A DNA stretch of 20,280 nucleotides from Gymnopus androsaceus JB14 (taxonomy: Eukaryota > Basidiomycota > Agaricomycetes > Agaricales > Omphalotaceae). This document shows, in pieces, positions 11,126 to 20,280 of the stretch (positions are counted from its first letter, which is position 1; every line of letters starts with the position of its first letter). The notes below the pieces were generated by a model, which had not been told where the DNA came from, did no database searches, and saw only the letters and a list, made by a program, of their open reading frames with translations. Made by a program: the position numbers and the translations under genes. Location of the stretch: NCBI GenBank assembly GCA_009733575.1, contig ML770092.1, positions 1 through 20,280 of the forward strand, given 5' to 3'.

Positions 11126-11860
11126 TTGTATGCATTTAATGTCAGTATTTTTATTGGGTTTCCGTCGGTTGTTATTCGTGTTTTCATTACTTATTGTAAG
11201 TTAGTACATATAGGCTCTAGGGTGGGCGCGACCAATAATTACTTGAATTATCAACTACGTATCTCACTCAGATCCAACTCGGATGAGTTGGATTGCCCAT
11301 TGCTGAAACTTGTTTCTCCCTGGAGAGCCTACAGTTGAAAGTGTATAAGTATTGCGATTGTGAGATGTCCTTGACTCCTTTACATAATTTCATCGAGTTG
11401 TTAACTTGATATGACTCGGAATTCCATTTTTCAACTTGGAATACGGAGAAAGATTTGTGGGTGCTGTTTCAGGTTCCGCTGCCTTCCGCAATTCAAAGGA
11501 CTTCAAATTCAAGTAAGTGCTTGAGGATAACGGGTAGTCGGTCGTCAATTTTCTATGGCGCTAAAAATACGAGATATCGCCATGATTATTTTCCCAAAGA
11601 AGGATGCGACAAGAAATGAGGAGGACAGTTAAAGACTAAGCGCGCGCGCGCCGAGCGCCTAACTGAACTAATTAGGAAAATGCCGATTAAGCCGATTCGC
11701 TTCGGTGCTAACCCGGCTAGCTCCGAGCACAGTTACTTCTAATCCACCTTCCACCATCTCTTTGGATTCTCTGTCATGTTTTCATGTTTCTCAATCTGAT
11801 AACGAGACCGCTCCAAATCTTGCCTTTCTAATGGCCATTATGCTCGCAAAATAACATGTC
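11126..11860. other. Intergenic region, 3' of GATA gene and 5' of OXLD1-like gene
   Basis: No gene was recognised. A CG dinucleotide run lies at about 11640-11652, followed by a GC-rich stretch with GCCGATT repeated twice. A 5' exon of the OXLD1-like gene probably lies in the last few hundred bases, but I could not place it with confidence. Confidence 0.5.
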
Positions 11861-12459
11861 AGAACCGTATCTTCCGCGTCCGCTCAGCCTTCTCAGAGGG
11901 CACAACAACAGTCTCAACGTGGAGGTCAGAACCTCACGGAACGCTATGTACGGCTGGAAAAATCTCTTCGAGGAAAAGAAGCTTTAGAAGCGAAATACGG
12001 AGACTTGCAGCGATCCACGTTGTCTGGGTCGAAGGATGCAATGTCTTTATCTGCTGGCAAAGCAGTAGATATATTCAGAGGGATTGTCATACCGGAGAAA
12101 CCGAGAGAACCTCAGTCTGACGGTGCGTACACTTTTTTTCTTTCTAGTTTCACGTTGAATGAAAAACGGTGTTTAGAATGCTGTATGTCGGAGGTAGTAC
12201 GAGCGCAGTTTGTGTATACGATTTGTACGAAGACTCGCTCGCAGCTTACAGAGATGCCATTACCAAAGTGACGGCTAGACTTAACAGCATGGGGGTGCCC
12301 GAATCGGACTGGCCTCAGAGTCTGCGAACGTATACAGAGCGCAAGAAGGACGTCACGCTAACGGTCTTTGAACAAATGGAATTGGATATGGCGCGACGTA
12401 AACAAGAGAAACTGTCTTTCGGCTCCACATTCGTAGACCCAGGAACGGTGGCACGTTAG
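11861..12459 (+). CDS. OXLD1-like (oxidoreductase-like domain) protein, motif interrupted
   Basis: The family (Pfam Oxidored-like) consists of small, mostly mitochondrial proteins with a CCMSGC..C motif. Exon 1 (about 11861-12122) is Gln-rich, then charged and helical (ERYVRLEKSLRGKEALEAKY), and ends FRGIVIPEKPREPQSD. After a 54-bp intron (12123-12176) come ECCMS and then a frame break. VCVYDLYEDSLAAYRDAI and the rest of the domain, to TAG at 12457-12459, are in another frame. The 14 bases at 12191-12204 stand where six would give Gly-Cys. Alternatively, an acceptor at 12207-12208 gives an 86-bp intron and joins QSD to VCVYDLYED in frame, dropping the Cys motif. The first in-frame ATG of exon 1 is only near 12039 and a TAA lies at 11852-11854, so a short upstream exon carrying the start and perhaps a mitochondrial presequence is likely. 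Family assignment is good. Whether the gene works is uncertain. Confidence 0.72.
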
Positions 12460-13567
12460 TCGGTATCTATTTTGGGTCTTCCTGAAGAACAATAAATCTG
12501 ACATTAATATTTAGAGCAAGTCACGGAGCGCGGTGCCAGAACAATCAATAACAGGCCGAAGTCTTCATTAACTTTGAATTGGAGCGAAATTTACGATGGT
12601 GCTCGATGGTTATTATTCTGGAATCGATGATGAATTATCGCATACACACCAGCATGTTCTCTGGCAGGCGATATGAACATCCGGGTTTTTCAAGTGAGTT
12701 TTACGTTCCGCATGCAGGTCTATTCCTAATTCGATTGAAGTCACTGCGCACCACTTGACAGATCTACAGACGGGAGGCTGTAGTGGTAAAACATACGGAG
12801 GAACGCGGGAGTTTAGAACTTAGCTCAGCCAAGCTAATCGCGGGTTATACGTCCGACCGTTCATTGGGCGTAACTGCAGCCGCAGTGTTGCGTTCCAGCT
12901 TCTGTTTACATGTTGATTCCAACTTTCTATCTAGGGACTGCGTAATACACTCCTAGCAATGTTTTTGCAATCCGTCTTTTCAACTTGCCACCTTTCACGT
13001 CTCACATTTACTGTGAAATTATTTAATGCGAACGCCATGCTCCCAGCTCGTCAGCAATGCTTTCATGCTTTGCAGGATTTGGAGACGGTGTACATAGGCG
13101 CGTCCACCACGACGGATTCGAGAAACTAGTTCCCGAATTAATAATCCAATGTCTGTCTTGCCTCCACGCGTCAGTCCCTCACGTTGCATTGCACCCGGGT
13201 TTCAGGCCTCAAGTTCTCCCATGCCAGGGTACGAGGGTGGAGAGTTGTACTGTCTACTACCGTTCTAATAATTCAGACGCGGATGCAATTAAATGGCCTA
13301 CTTGTTCGCGGCAACTCTCCCTGTCAATCCATCGACATACGCTATTTTGGAATTGAATCTCATCGAACTTAGGAGCTCGAGATATCAATGAATTGGACCG
13401 CTGTGTGCTATATCGTTAGGATAGTAGCCCGTGGTCCAATGGCTATACTTAAACGGTAAACCCGGCCACCCCTGGTCGGTTCGGTTTAGAAATTGCCAGC
13501 AATGGAATGGGTTCACTTGTAGAGTGAAATCTCTTTATAAGATGATGGGTCTATTTCTCCCCTTGAA
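12460..13567. other. Intergenic region upstream of the FAD oxidase
   Basis: About 1.1 kb separates two plus-strand genes. An open frame at 13057-13356 has no recognisable motif and its composition resembles non-coding DNA. A tRNA-like box near 13430 does not fold (see rejected). The last 40 bases hold a possible TATA element. Confidence 0.55.
13534..13540 (+). promoter_or_regulatory. TATA-like element before the FAD oxidase
   Basis: TTTATAA lies 28 bases upstream of the ATG at 13568. The position suits a short leader, but the match is not exact and no transcript start is known. Confidence 0.3.
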
Positions 13568-15813
13568 ATGTCCTCCCTGCTAGCCTTCATGCATCAACGG
13601 TTTATGCTCTCCAAGTTCGGGTTCCTTCACTTGCTCCTCTTGTTGGATCTGCTTGTCGATGCACGTGTCGTCAATATTTTTCAACGCGGCTCCACCTTGT
13701 CTGAAAGTTGCCGCTGTGCCCCCGGCGATACCTGTTTTCCTTCTACAGAAACCTGGGCCGAATTGAACACTAGCGTTTCGGGGCGGCTAGTCAATGTGGT
13801 GTCCTCGGCCGCGTTTTGTGACAGTCTCTCGGTCTCGGGGTGCACTGAGTCGCAGTGGGAGAGCTCGGTATTTCGTGCTGGGTTACCAGGCGCTATGAAT
13901 CAAGTAGGTCCAAGTATCTATATCTATATAGTCGTGTTACTGATTACGCTTTCCACAACTTAGGTAAATTGGGAGCAAGTAAGGATGAGTTTTCATTTGA
14001 ATCTTCATTGGATTCATCTCACACAATTTTTGCGATATAGGACTACGTCTCTCATCCACCCTCGGTCTGCTTTCAAAACTCCTCGATAACATTACCTCCG
14101 AATATTACGCAACAGTGTAGTCAAGGATCTGGAGACGTTCCCTTGTTCGCTATCCTTGCTGAATCCGGACAAGACATCCAGGCAAGTTGCGGAATTATCC
14201 TACCGTCAATTCCCCGTCATACTAATTTCCTTTTAGACAGGAGTCAACTTTGCCCGAATACACAATCTCCGACTTGTTATCAAAGCTTCTGGGCATGATT
14301 ATCTCGGACGCTCGACCGCAAGGGACGCTCTCCTTATATCTACTCACAATCTACAAAATATATCGTTTGTGGATGAGTTTATTGTAGGAGGAGAGGACCA
14401 AGGGGCGGCGGTTATAGTGGGGAGTGGGGTTCCGTTGAATATGTTGTATACTGCGACAAAAGCCGAGGGGAAGATCTTTGTTGGAGGGACTGCTGCTACA
14501 GTAGTCCCTGCTGCTGGTTATGTCCAGGGCGCGGGACATTCAGCGCTGTCACCCTCATACGGACTAGCGGTGGATAATGTACTGGGTAAATGATTTTCTC
14601 CCCGCGTTGAATCCGCTGATTGATTATGCGGTATTATAGAACTTACAGTCGTCATTGCGAATGGGAGTCTTTTGACAGTTAATGAGGTTGAAAACCCAGA
14701 TCGCAAGTCGTTTCGTTTGTACCTAATATTTTGATTCTCATCGTGATATGTTACTAAAGTGTTCTGGGCCATGCGGGGCGGAGGTGCGGGAAGCTGGGGT
14801 GTCATCGTCTCCGCCACATTCCGCGTTTATCCAACTTTCAACGCTGTCTTTTGCCAATCCAACATCACCACTGCCATCCCATCTACCATGGGCTCCATCG
14901 CTACCATACACGCTCGCCACATCTTTGACCTCGATCCCTTTCGAGCAGGACAATACTTCTGGGTTGTCCAAACTGGTATAACTCTCCCCGGTGTTGGCGA
15001 GCTCATTGCCATGCAAGTATCGACTTATTTCCCGAATAATGCAAGTTTGGAGGATGCGCAAGCGGCGTATCAGCCGTTTTTGGATGATGTTGGAAAATTG
15101 ACGAATGTGGAGGTGGCGAATGTTTGTGAGGTGGTGTTGATTAATGATGCATTGTTTATGGAAGATGATGTGGTTGGGAATGATCTTGTAATGGGCTCAA
15201 GATTGTTCCCGGAGACGGTGTATCGGACATCGCCGGATGAGATTGGGGATATGTATACTGCGTTGTTGGAAAATGGGACACAGCAGTGAGTGTGTTTTAT
15301 TTTTTTGTTCTAGCCAGAGTCAGTAGTTGAATTAATCTGATCGCTGTTAACAGAATCCTCGGTAATATGGTTGCAGGAGGTCAAGTATCGGAGAACGCAA
15401 ACATAAGTTCTGCTCTCAATCCTGCCTGGAGATCTGCTAAAACCCATGTACGTATGCGTGCTTGTACTTTTTCGTATTCGTTCCTAGACTAACAGCCCTT
15501 TAATCATTGTATCAAGATAATCATCGTCAACTCCTGGAACGACACATTCCCCATACCCGAGGTACTCGAACAAGAGCAAATTTTTAGTACCGGCATGCAA
15601 CGAGCTGCTCTGGTTGCTCTCGCGGGTGAGGATAGTGGGTCATATACCAATGAAGCGGATAGATTGGAACCGGACTTTCGGGTAACGTTTTATGGACCAA
15701 ATTATGAACGGCTGGAGGAAGTGAAGAGTGTGTATGACCCGACGGATCTGTTTATTGTCGCGGCAGGGGTAGGAAGTGAAAGATGGGATGAGGCTGGATT
15801 TTGTAGAGTGTAG
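13568..15813 (+). CDS. Secreted FAD-linked oxidase (PCMH/BBE fold, AA7-like)
   Basis: Eight exons (13568-13903, 13964-13978, 14041-14181, 14237-14585, 14640-14702, 14760-15285, 15354-15447, 15517-15813) close in phase to 606 aa plus TAG. The N-terminus has a hydrophobic Leu-rich stretch ([16 protein letters not shown]) that fits a signal peptide; a second Met at codon 14 could also start it. A Cys-containing lead ([13 protein letters not shown]) precedes the PCMH FAD-binding domain. His184 in [13 protein letters not shown] is the expected 8-alpha-histidyl FAD site. Val254 in [15 protein letters not shown] sits where bicovalent members have Cys, so the second FAD link is probably absent. [15 protein letters not shown] and the C-terminal BBE region ([14 protein letters not shown]) are present. 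Such enzymes oxidise sugars, oligosaccharides or secondary metabolites; the substrate cannot be told here. Introns 3 and 5 appear to be GC-AG. A decayed copy of its 3' end lies at 18178-18840. Confidence 0.93.
14182..14236 (+). other. GC-AG intron (intron 3 of the FAD oxidase)
   Basis: The exon ends ATC CAG and the intron opens GCAAGT, the strong GC-donor consensus, closing at TTTTAG 55 bp on. Splicing gives DIQ-TGVNFAR, which fits the family. A GT donor four bases later (GTTGCG), paired with an AG at 14239-14240, would also keep the frame (IQARVNFAR), so this one is likely rather than certain. Confidence 0.65.
14703..14759 (+). other. GC-AG intron (intron 5 of the FAD oxidase)
   Basis: GAT C joins TG TTC TGG to give [12 protein letters not shown], the conserved sequence. 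The donor is GCAAGTCG and the acceptor ACTAAAG, 57 bp. The nearest GT donors give the wrong frame, so GC use is needed unless the genome sequence has a base error. Confidence 0.78.
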
Positions 15814-16061
15814 AAGTGAGCTCTTTGTACTAGGACGATACATGTATCTGTATATTTCACGCTATATCGCGAGCGATCAGCAGATGTACTGAGATGCTTA
15901 TGATCGATATGCATGAGTTTCTTCAATGCAATTGCCGCGTCGTTCTTGAACGCAATTTCTCCTGTAATGTTTATTTCTCGGATGCTTTTACGTGATTTAC
16001 TACATAAAAGGAGAGTCAGTCGATGAACTTCGAAGTCGTTTAGTGACGGTAGTTCACTTAC

Positions 16062-17500
16062 AAACATGATAAGCACAGTAACACTCTGCCGTTGAACTGT
16101 TGACTCCGGGTGCGAGGGTAGCATCTGTAAATTTTTGATATATTTGGAACTGGCAATGAGAAAAATCGGAAAGAAACTCACTGAAAGGAGCCCATGAATA
16201 TTCAGAACAAAACGGTCAAGGTTCGTTGAAGGTGAGCCTAGGTAAATAAAAAGTTTAAGTAATTGTGGATAAGGACTCAAGCCGGCGACTAGAGTACTAG
16301 AGTGCTAATGTCTGTATGTTTGCTTTCTCACTAGTATGGACCGAGCCGTTGTATGCAGTGTAAACCATTTTGGCGTAGCTAGAAGAAAGTTTATCGATTC
16401 AGCAAAGTAATTATAAGTATTCGTAGGAGTTGTAGGACGTAGTTTACAAAATCGTTGAAAGTAAATCCACCGTAATAAGCTGCTTGAGCGAGAGGTGGAT
16501 CCCAGTGTACTAATATGTACATAATACGATATAATAGAGTTATTTGGAGATGGAAAGTACCAGGTCTTACGCAGTGTAAATACCGGGGTTATATTGGCTT
16601 GCAGATGCGATGCTATCACTGTAGAATGAAGCAGTGAAGAGAATGTGAGCTTGAATTTAAATAGGATTATTATCGAACGACGCACCATCAGCATAACGTT
16701 CAAGCCCGGCTTGGCTAACAGGCGAGTCGGCTGCTCCGAAGGGGTAGATTCGAGACCAGGAGATGCTACAGTGGGATGGAAGCGTTAAAAATTGCATCGC
16801 AAAAAAACAGTACTGTGGCTTGGACTCACGAAAATGAATGCGCGTTGACTCCCAGCGCTGCAATACGAGCGATGTCTTCCTTGTAGAGATAGTAATGCAA
16901 GTCGACAACGTCCGCTAGAGTATCATCGATATGAGCGGCCCTGTATCAAAAGGTCAGTACCAAAATCCCACTACACCTGGGTTACGCTGCTCACCAATCC
17001 CAATGATTGGGGCCCTTTCCTTCATCCTTCACCGCACCCTCGACCTGACATGGAGCAGTAGCCACAGCAAAGAAAAACCGAGAAGGGAGTTTCAGATCCG
17101 AGAGTATAGATCTTTGGGCCCGGTTGAGTATGCCTGAGGGTGTAACGCCGGTGGGAGAGAAGAAAGTACGATGGATGCGGTTGGGTAGCAGTGATGGTGA
17201 ATGGGGGAGATTCGACGGATTCGACCTGGAATGGAGGGCATGAAAGTAAGTACTTGGTGCACAGCGGAGGAATGCACCCACCAGATCCCATAACTGAGCT
17301 AAACTAGAGGGAGAGTAGTCCCGAGACACGGAGCCAACAGGAGGGAAGAAAAGCTTTGGATTCCGAGAGGGTTTGTTCGGGATTGGCGGAACCGGGAAGG
17401 ATGTTATAGGAGGGGCTGTTGCACTGATAGTACCAGTTGCAGGTGCAGAGCTCGAGACAACGATAGTGAGAGTAGAAGCGACGCTGCTGCTGGGAACACC
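16062..17500 (-). pseudogene. GH1 beta-glucosidase pseudogene, N-terminal half only
   Basis: Reading minus strand, in order: a Ser/Thr/Pro-rich lead (VVSSSAPATGTISATAPP) and FFPPVGSVSRDYSPSSLAQL; after an intron (17281-17226), SPPFTIT; shift; YPTASIVLSSLP..GYSTGP-like AYSTGPKDLYSRI; shift; DLKLPSRFFFAVATAPCQVE and GKGPNHWDW; then HSFSISWSRIYPFG, TLLHWDPPLAQ, NDFVNYAK and LTFNEP, the acid/base motif. These are successive pieces of a glycoside hydrolase family 1 enzyme. Lesions are a frame change near 17186-17192, another near 17095-17110, a one-base phase mismatch around FVNY near 16430, and TGA at 16218-16216 directly after TFNEP where Trp is usual. The match ends near SSTAECYCAYHV. The C-terminal half, with the nucleophile ENG motif, is missing, and only about 250 bp remain before the oxidase stop. 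No intact start or signal peptide was found. Confidence 0.85.
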
Positions 17501-18177
17501 TAGTCAGTGACACGACCTGGGCTGCGGAAGAGGACAAAAAGGTCTGTTCTGTGCTGAAAAGCAGAGTTATTGCAAGAGATTAGCTGTGGAGCAAACGCAT
17601 AATGCTTTTGGGGAAGAGGAAAGGGTCAGACACGTCTTTAAGTAAATATTTCAAGTGATCTAACTTCGGGGTGCGATACCAACATTGAGAACCACCGGAC
17701 GTCATTTAATAATCTTCTGATATAGATGGAGGAGACCAGATGACTGCTGGACGAAAGACCAATCCTCAAGTTGTTTGAAGGCTGGATTCAAGCTGGATTC
17801 CTATTCATTCCGTACCGTATTGAATATAATTACAGCTTGCTAAGCAGTGAGCTGCTGTTCTGTGCATGATCGCGCGAGACCAGAAAACGGACGAGTCGAG
17901 GACGAAGCCTGATGGTCATGAGAACATGTACAGCGACAACTCAAGATGGCGTCGATGAGCGTCTAACTTTTTTCTTTCACTTCCAGCAAGAGCAAGACAG
18001 AAATGCCCGTATTCACTCATCTTCGCTTCAGAACATCTAATCTGTTCGTCTCTATGGATTTTCTGGATTGAAATCGAGAAACAAGTGGGAAAAGTCGAAG
18101 AATGGGTTGGATTGGCTTGGATGACTTGGATTTTAGGCTGTCCTTGGGCTTTAGGCTGTCGTGCATTTTCGATGTTT
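17501..18177. other. Former upstream region of the GH1 remnant
   Basis: No gene was recognised. Small direct repeats occur: TTTAGGCTGTC twice near 18132-18160, just before the duplicated oxidase fragment starts, and a CTGGATTC pair near 17780-17800. The promoter and signal-peptide exon of the GH1 gene would have lain here. Confidence 0.5.
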
Positions 18178-18840
18178 CAGCAGTGAGTCGTTTTTTTTGT
18201 TCTAGCTAGTTTAATTAATCCGATCGCTGGTAACAGAATCGTTGGTAATATAGTTGACGGAGGTCAAGTATCGGAAAACGCAAACAGCCTGGAGAACTGC
18301 CAAAACCCATGTACGTATGCGTGTTTGTACTTTTTCTTATTCGTTCCTTGACTAACTGCCCTTTAATTAATGTATCAAGATAATCATCGTCAACTTCCTG
18401 GAACGACACGTCCCCCATACCCGAGGTATCCGACAAAGAGCAACTTTTTAGTACCGGCATGCAACAAGCTGCATTGGTTGCTCTCGCGGGTGAAGATAGT
18501 GGGTCCATGTACCGATGAAGTGGATAGATTGGAACCGGACTTTCGGGTAACGTTTTATGGACCAAATCATGAACGACTAGAGGAAGTGAAGAGCGTGTAA
18601 GACCTGACGGATCTGTTTATCGTCGCGGGAGTGAAAGATGGGATGAGGCTGAGTGTAGAAGTGAACTCTACTAGGACGACATTCATGTAGCTTTTAACTC
18701 TCGGGTAATATATCTTGTCATATTGGAGTAATTGCGCGAAAGCCGCTCAGCCAGGAGATGGAGTACTGAGATACTCTACATGTTATGAATTTTTACTTTC
18801 ACGCATCAGGTCGTGGCAATGAGTTTCTCCAATGCAATCA
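18178..18840 (+). pseudogene. Partial, decayed copy of the FAD oxidase 3' end
   Basis: The block matches 15281 to about 15937: the end of exon 6, intron 6, exon 7, intron 7, exon 8 and part of the 3' flank, in the same order and strand. Introns are as similar as exons, so the copy is DNA-level and fairly recent. Lesions are a 20-base deletion in exon 7 (18237-18310 is 74 nt against 94), an extra T in the AACTTCCTGG stretch of exon 8, a TAT to TAA change at 18598-18600, and later small deletions. About 60 bases of unrelated sequence interrupt the 3' flank. The 5' three quarters of the gene are absent, so it cannot encode an enzyme. Confidence 0.93.
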
Positions 18841-20280
18841 AATCCGACAGATGTTTTTTTCACTTTCCTGAATCCCCGTCGCTCACTGAAGTTGAATCGT
18901 TTGATCCACTCGGTTTGCTCACTCCCGGTTCACTCCCACTGTCCAACCACTTCCCGGCTCCGATGCTTATCCGGATCTAGCTGCTCGTACTCTTGAGTCC
19001 ATACTTTTATATCGACACAGTACTTGCACTTGCTGCAGCTTGCTGCACTCTAGCAGAACAACCGTTCAACGGTTAAAGATTATCAGTCCTTATTATATCA
19101 TTATCAGCATTGGACTCGGTGAACCTTGGGATACGATGCGACATAAAGACGGAAGACGAAAGACGACGTCGACGTCAATGGGGATTTGACATAAGAGGTA
19201 TATATATACATATACCGAGTACCAGCAGAAGCGGAAGCGGAAGAACGAGTCAATCCACTCAACGGTGTAAGATGTTGGGGATGTCGGGAGAGGTGGGTTC
19301 GAGTGATGGAGTAGAGTGTTGAGTTGAGTACGGACCTGAGAGGCGGACATGTCCATCTGACTTCAGACTTGAGGACGCATCGATGGCATGAGGGAGGACG
19401 AGTCTGAATCTGGGGTTTGGAGTGGTTGGCTGGTGCTAGTTGTCAAAGGAAGGACGTGTAGACCCGAAGCCGTACCCATAACCCATACCGATACGCCGCT
19501 CGCCTTGCCTTGCATTACATCCAGTACAACTGCTCTGTCCATCCGCATCCGTAGTCAACCTAAACCCTGCTTCTCTCTGCTCATCTACGACGTGTATATT
19601 CACCCATCGATGCGGTTTATAGACTGAGCAATGGGCCTACGAATCGATTCCAACTTCCAGCAGCATCCGTGATTCGTGGCACTGGTTAGTGGTTAGCTTT
19701 TTGTTTACGACTGAGCTGGGCCGGGCTGCGATGCGAGGTGGAGCGGAATGGAGTGGAGTATAATGGAGGATCTGTAATCAATCTACAAGCAAGAATGTAA
19801 CATGGTTGTTAGTTTTCTTCCTTATGCCCAGATAAACCGAATCAAACAACTCACCATATCATAACAGAAAAGAGCATAATCTCCCTCGCAAGGCTCGCCA
19901 TGTATCGACCTCCTAGGTTACATGATAACCCCCTCCTTTCACTTTCGTTTTTTGTGAATTGTACCGACGATTTTATTCATGGGAATGTTTGAGTATCCGA
20001 TACGATGGATGTGGATGAGGAGGGAATGAGCTGATTTGGACGGATGAGTAGGGTTTAATTGTGAGCGTGATTTGAGTCAGTGAGTTCATCGTTTGGACGT
20101 CGTGGTACCGTCGTGGTAAGAAGCACGAAGAGACGAATTGAGCTCCGAGTCTCCCGTCTGGTCCGGAACGACGCGCCGTGGACTTACAGGAGCTGGGTCT
20201 GCTTTTGTCGGTATCCCCTCCTCTATGAGTCTGAGTTGAGAATCGTTCAAGCCAATGGATAACTACATCCTTACATGGAT
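18841..20280. other. No recognised gene to the right edge
   Basis: Open frames (for example 19388-19627 plus and 20080-20262 plus) show no known motif or consistent splicing. A GTATATATATACATATAC stretch lies near 19199-19216. Purine-rich GGATGTGGATGAGGAGG-like sequence occurs near 19740 and 20010. This may be the upstream region of a gene beyond the window; nothing firmer can be said. Confidence 0.5.

Noticed and set aside
11640..11652. CG dinucleotide run as a possible regulatory or Z-DNA element
   Set aside because: It is only about 13 bases long and nothing around it supports a function.
12191..12205. GTAGTACGAGCGCAG as a 15-nt mini-intron in the OXLD1-like gene
   Set aside because: It is far too short to splice, and removing 15 bases would not change the frame, so it cannot repair the break.
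13057..13356. Plus-strand open frame of 99 codons upstream of the oxidase
   Set aside because: There is no family motif, no spliceable continuation and its composition is like the surrounding non-coding DNA.
13424..13490. tRNA-like stretch with TGGTCCAATGG and GGTTCGGTT resembling A and B boxes
   Set aside because: The T stem (GTCGG) has no matching CCGAC after the loop and the acceptor ends do not pair, so it does not fold as a tRNA.

Overview
The window looks like nuclear DNA of a filamentous basidiomycete, most likely an Agaricomycete. Genes are cut by many short introns (mostly 48-86 bp) with GT..AG or GC..AG ends. The products recognised are typical of mushroom-forming fungi: a double hybrid histidine kinase, a two-finger GATA factor, an OXLD1-like protein, a secreted FAD-linked oxidase and a GH1 beta-glucosidase. 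No species is claimed. All calls come from reading the six frames by eye and checking that splice phases close; no database search was run.

Layout. (1) 1-983, minus: the 5' part of a gene with two Cys-rich CxxC..CxxC units, running off the left edge. (2) 2096-8313, minus: a complete double hybrid histidine kinase. Its 33 inferred exons close in phase to 1507 codons plus stop, in the order PAS, GAF-like, HisKA/HATPase, REC, PAS, HisKA/HATPase, REC. (3) 8314-10137: a long shared upstream region, divergent from (4) 10138-11125, plus: a GATA zinc-finger gene whose second finger is in the +1 frame after a TCA TGA. (5) 11861-12459, plus: an OXLD1-like gene whose CCMSGC motif is interrupted. (6) 13568-15813, plus: an intact 8-exon secreted FAD-linked oxidase (BBE/AA7 type, 606 aa) with two likely GC-AG introns and a 15-nt microexon. 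(7) 16062-17500, minus: a decayed GH1 beta-glucosidase with only its N-terminal half. (8) 18178-18840, plus: a degenerate second copy of the oxidase 3' end. (9) 18841-20280: no gene recognised.

How the parts relate. The left half is regulatory (a sensor kinase and a transcription factor back to back). The right half is secreted enzymes and their remains: the GH1 half-gene lies between two direct copies of the oxidase 3' end, which points to a local rearrangement followed by decay. The items most worth a second look are the possible +1 frameshift in the GATA gene, the broken OXLD1 motif that an alternative acceptor could bypass, the paired GC-AG introns, and the sandwiched GH1 remnant. I found no mobile element with diagnostic ends, no RNA gene and no CRISPR array, and nothing that amounts to a clearly new biological system.
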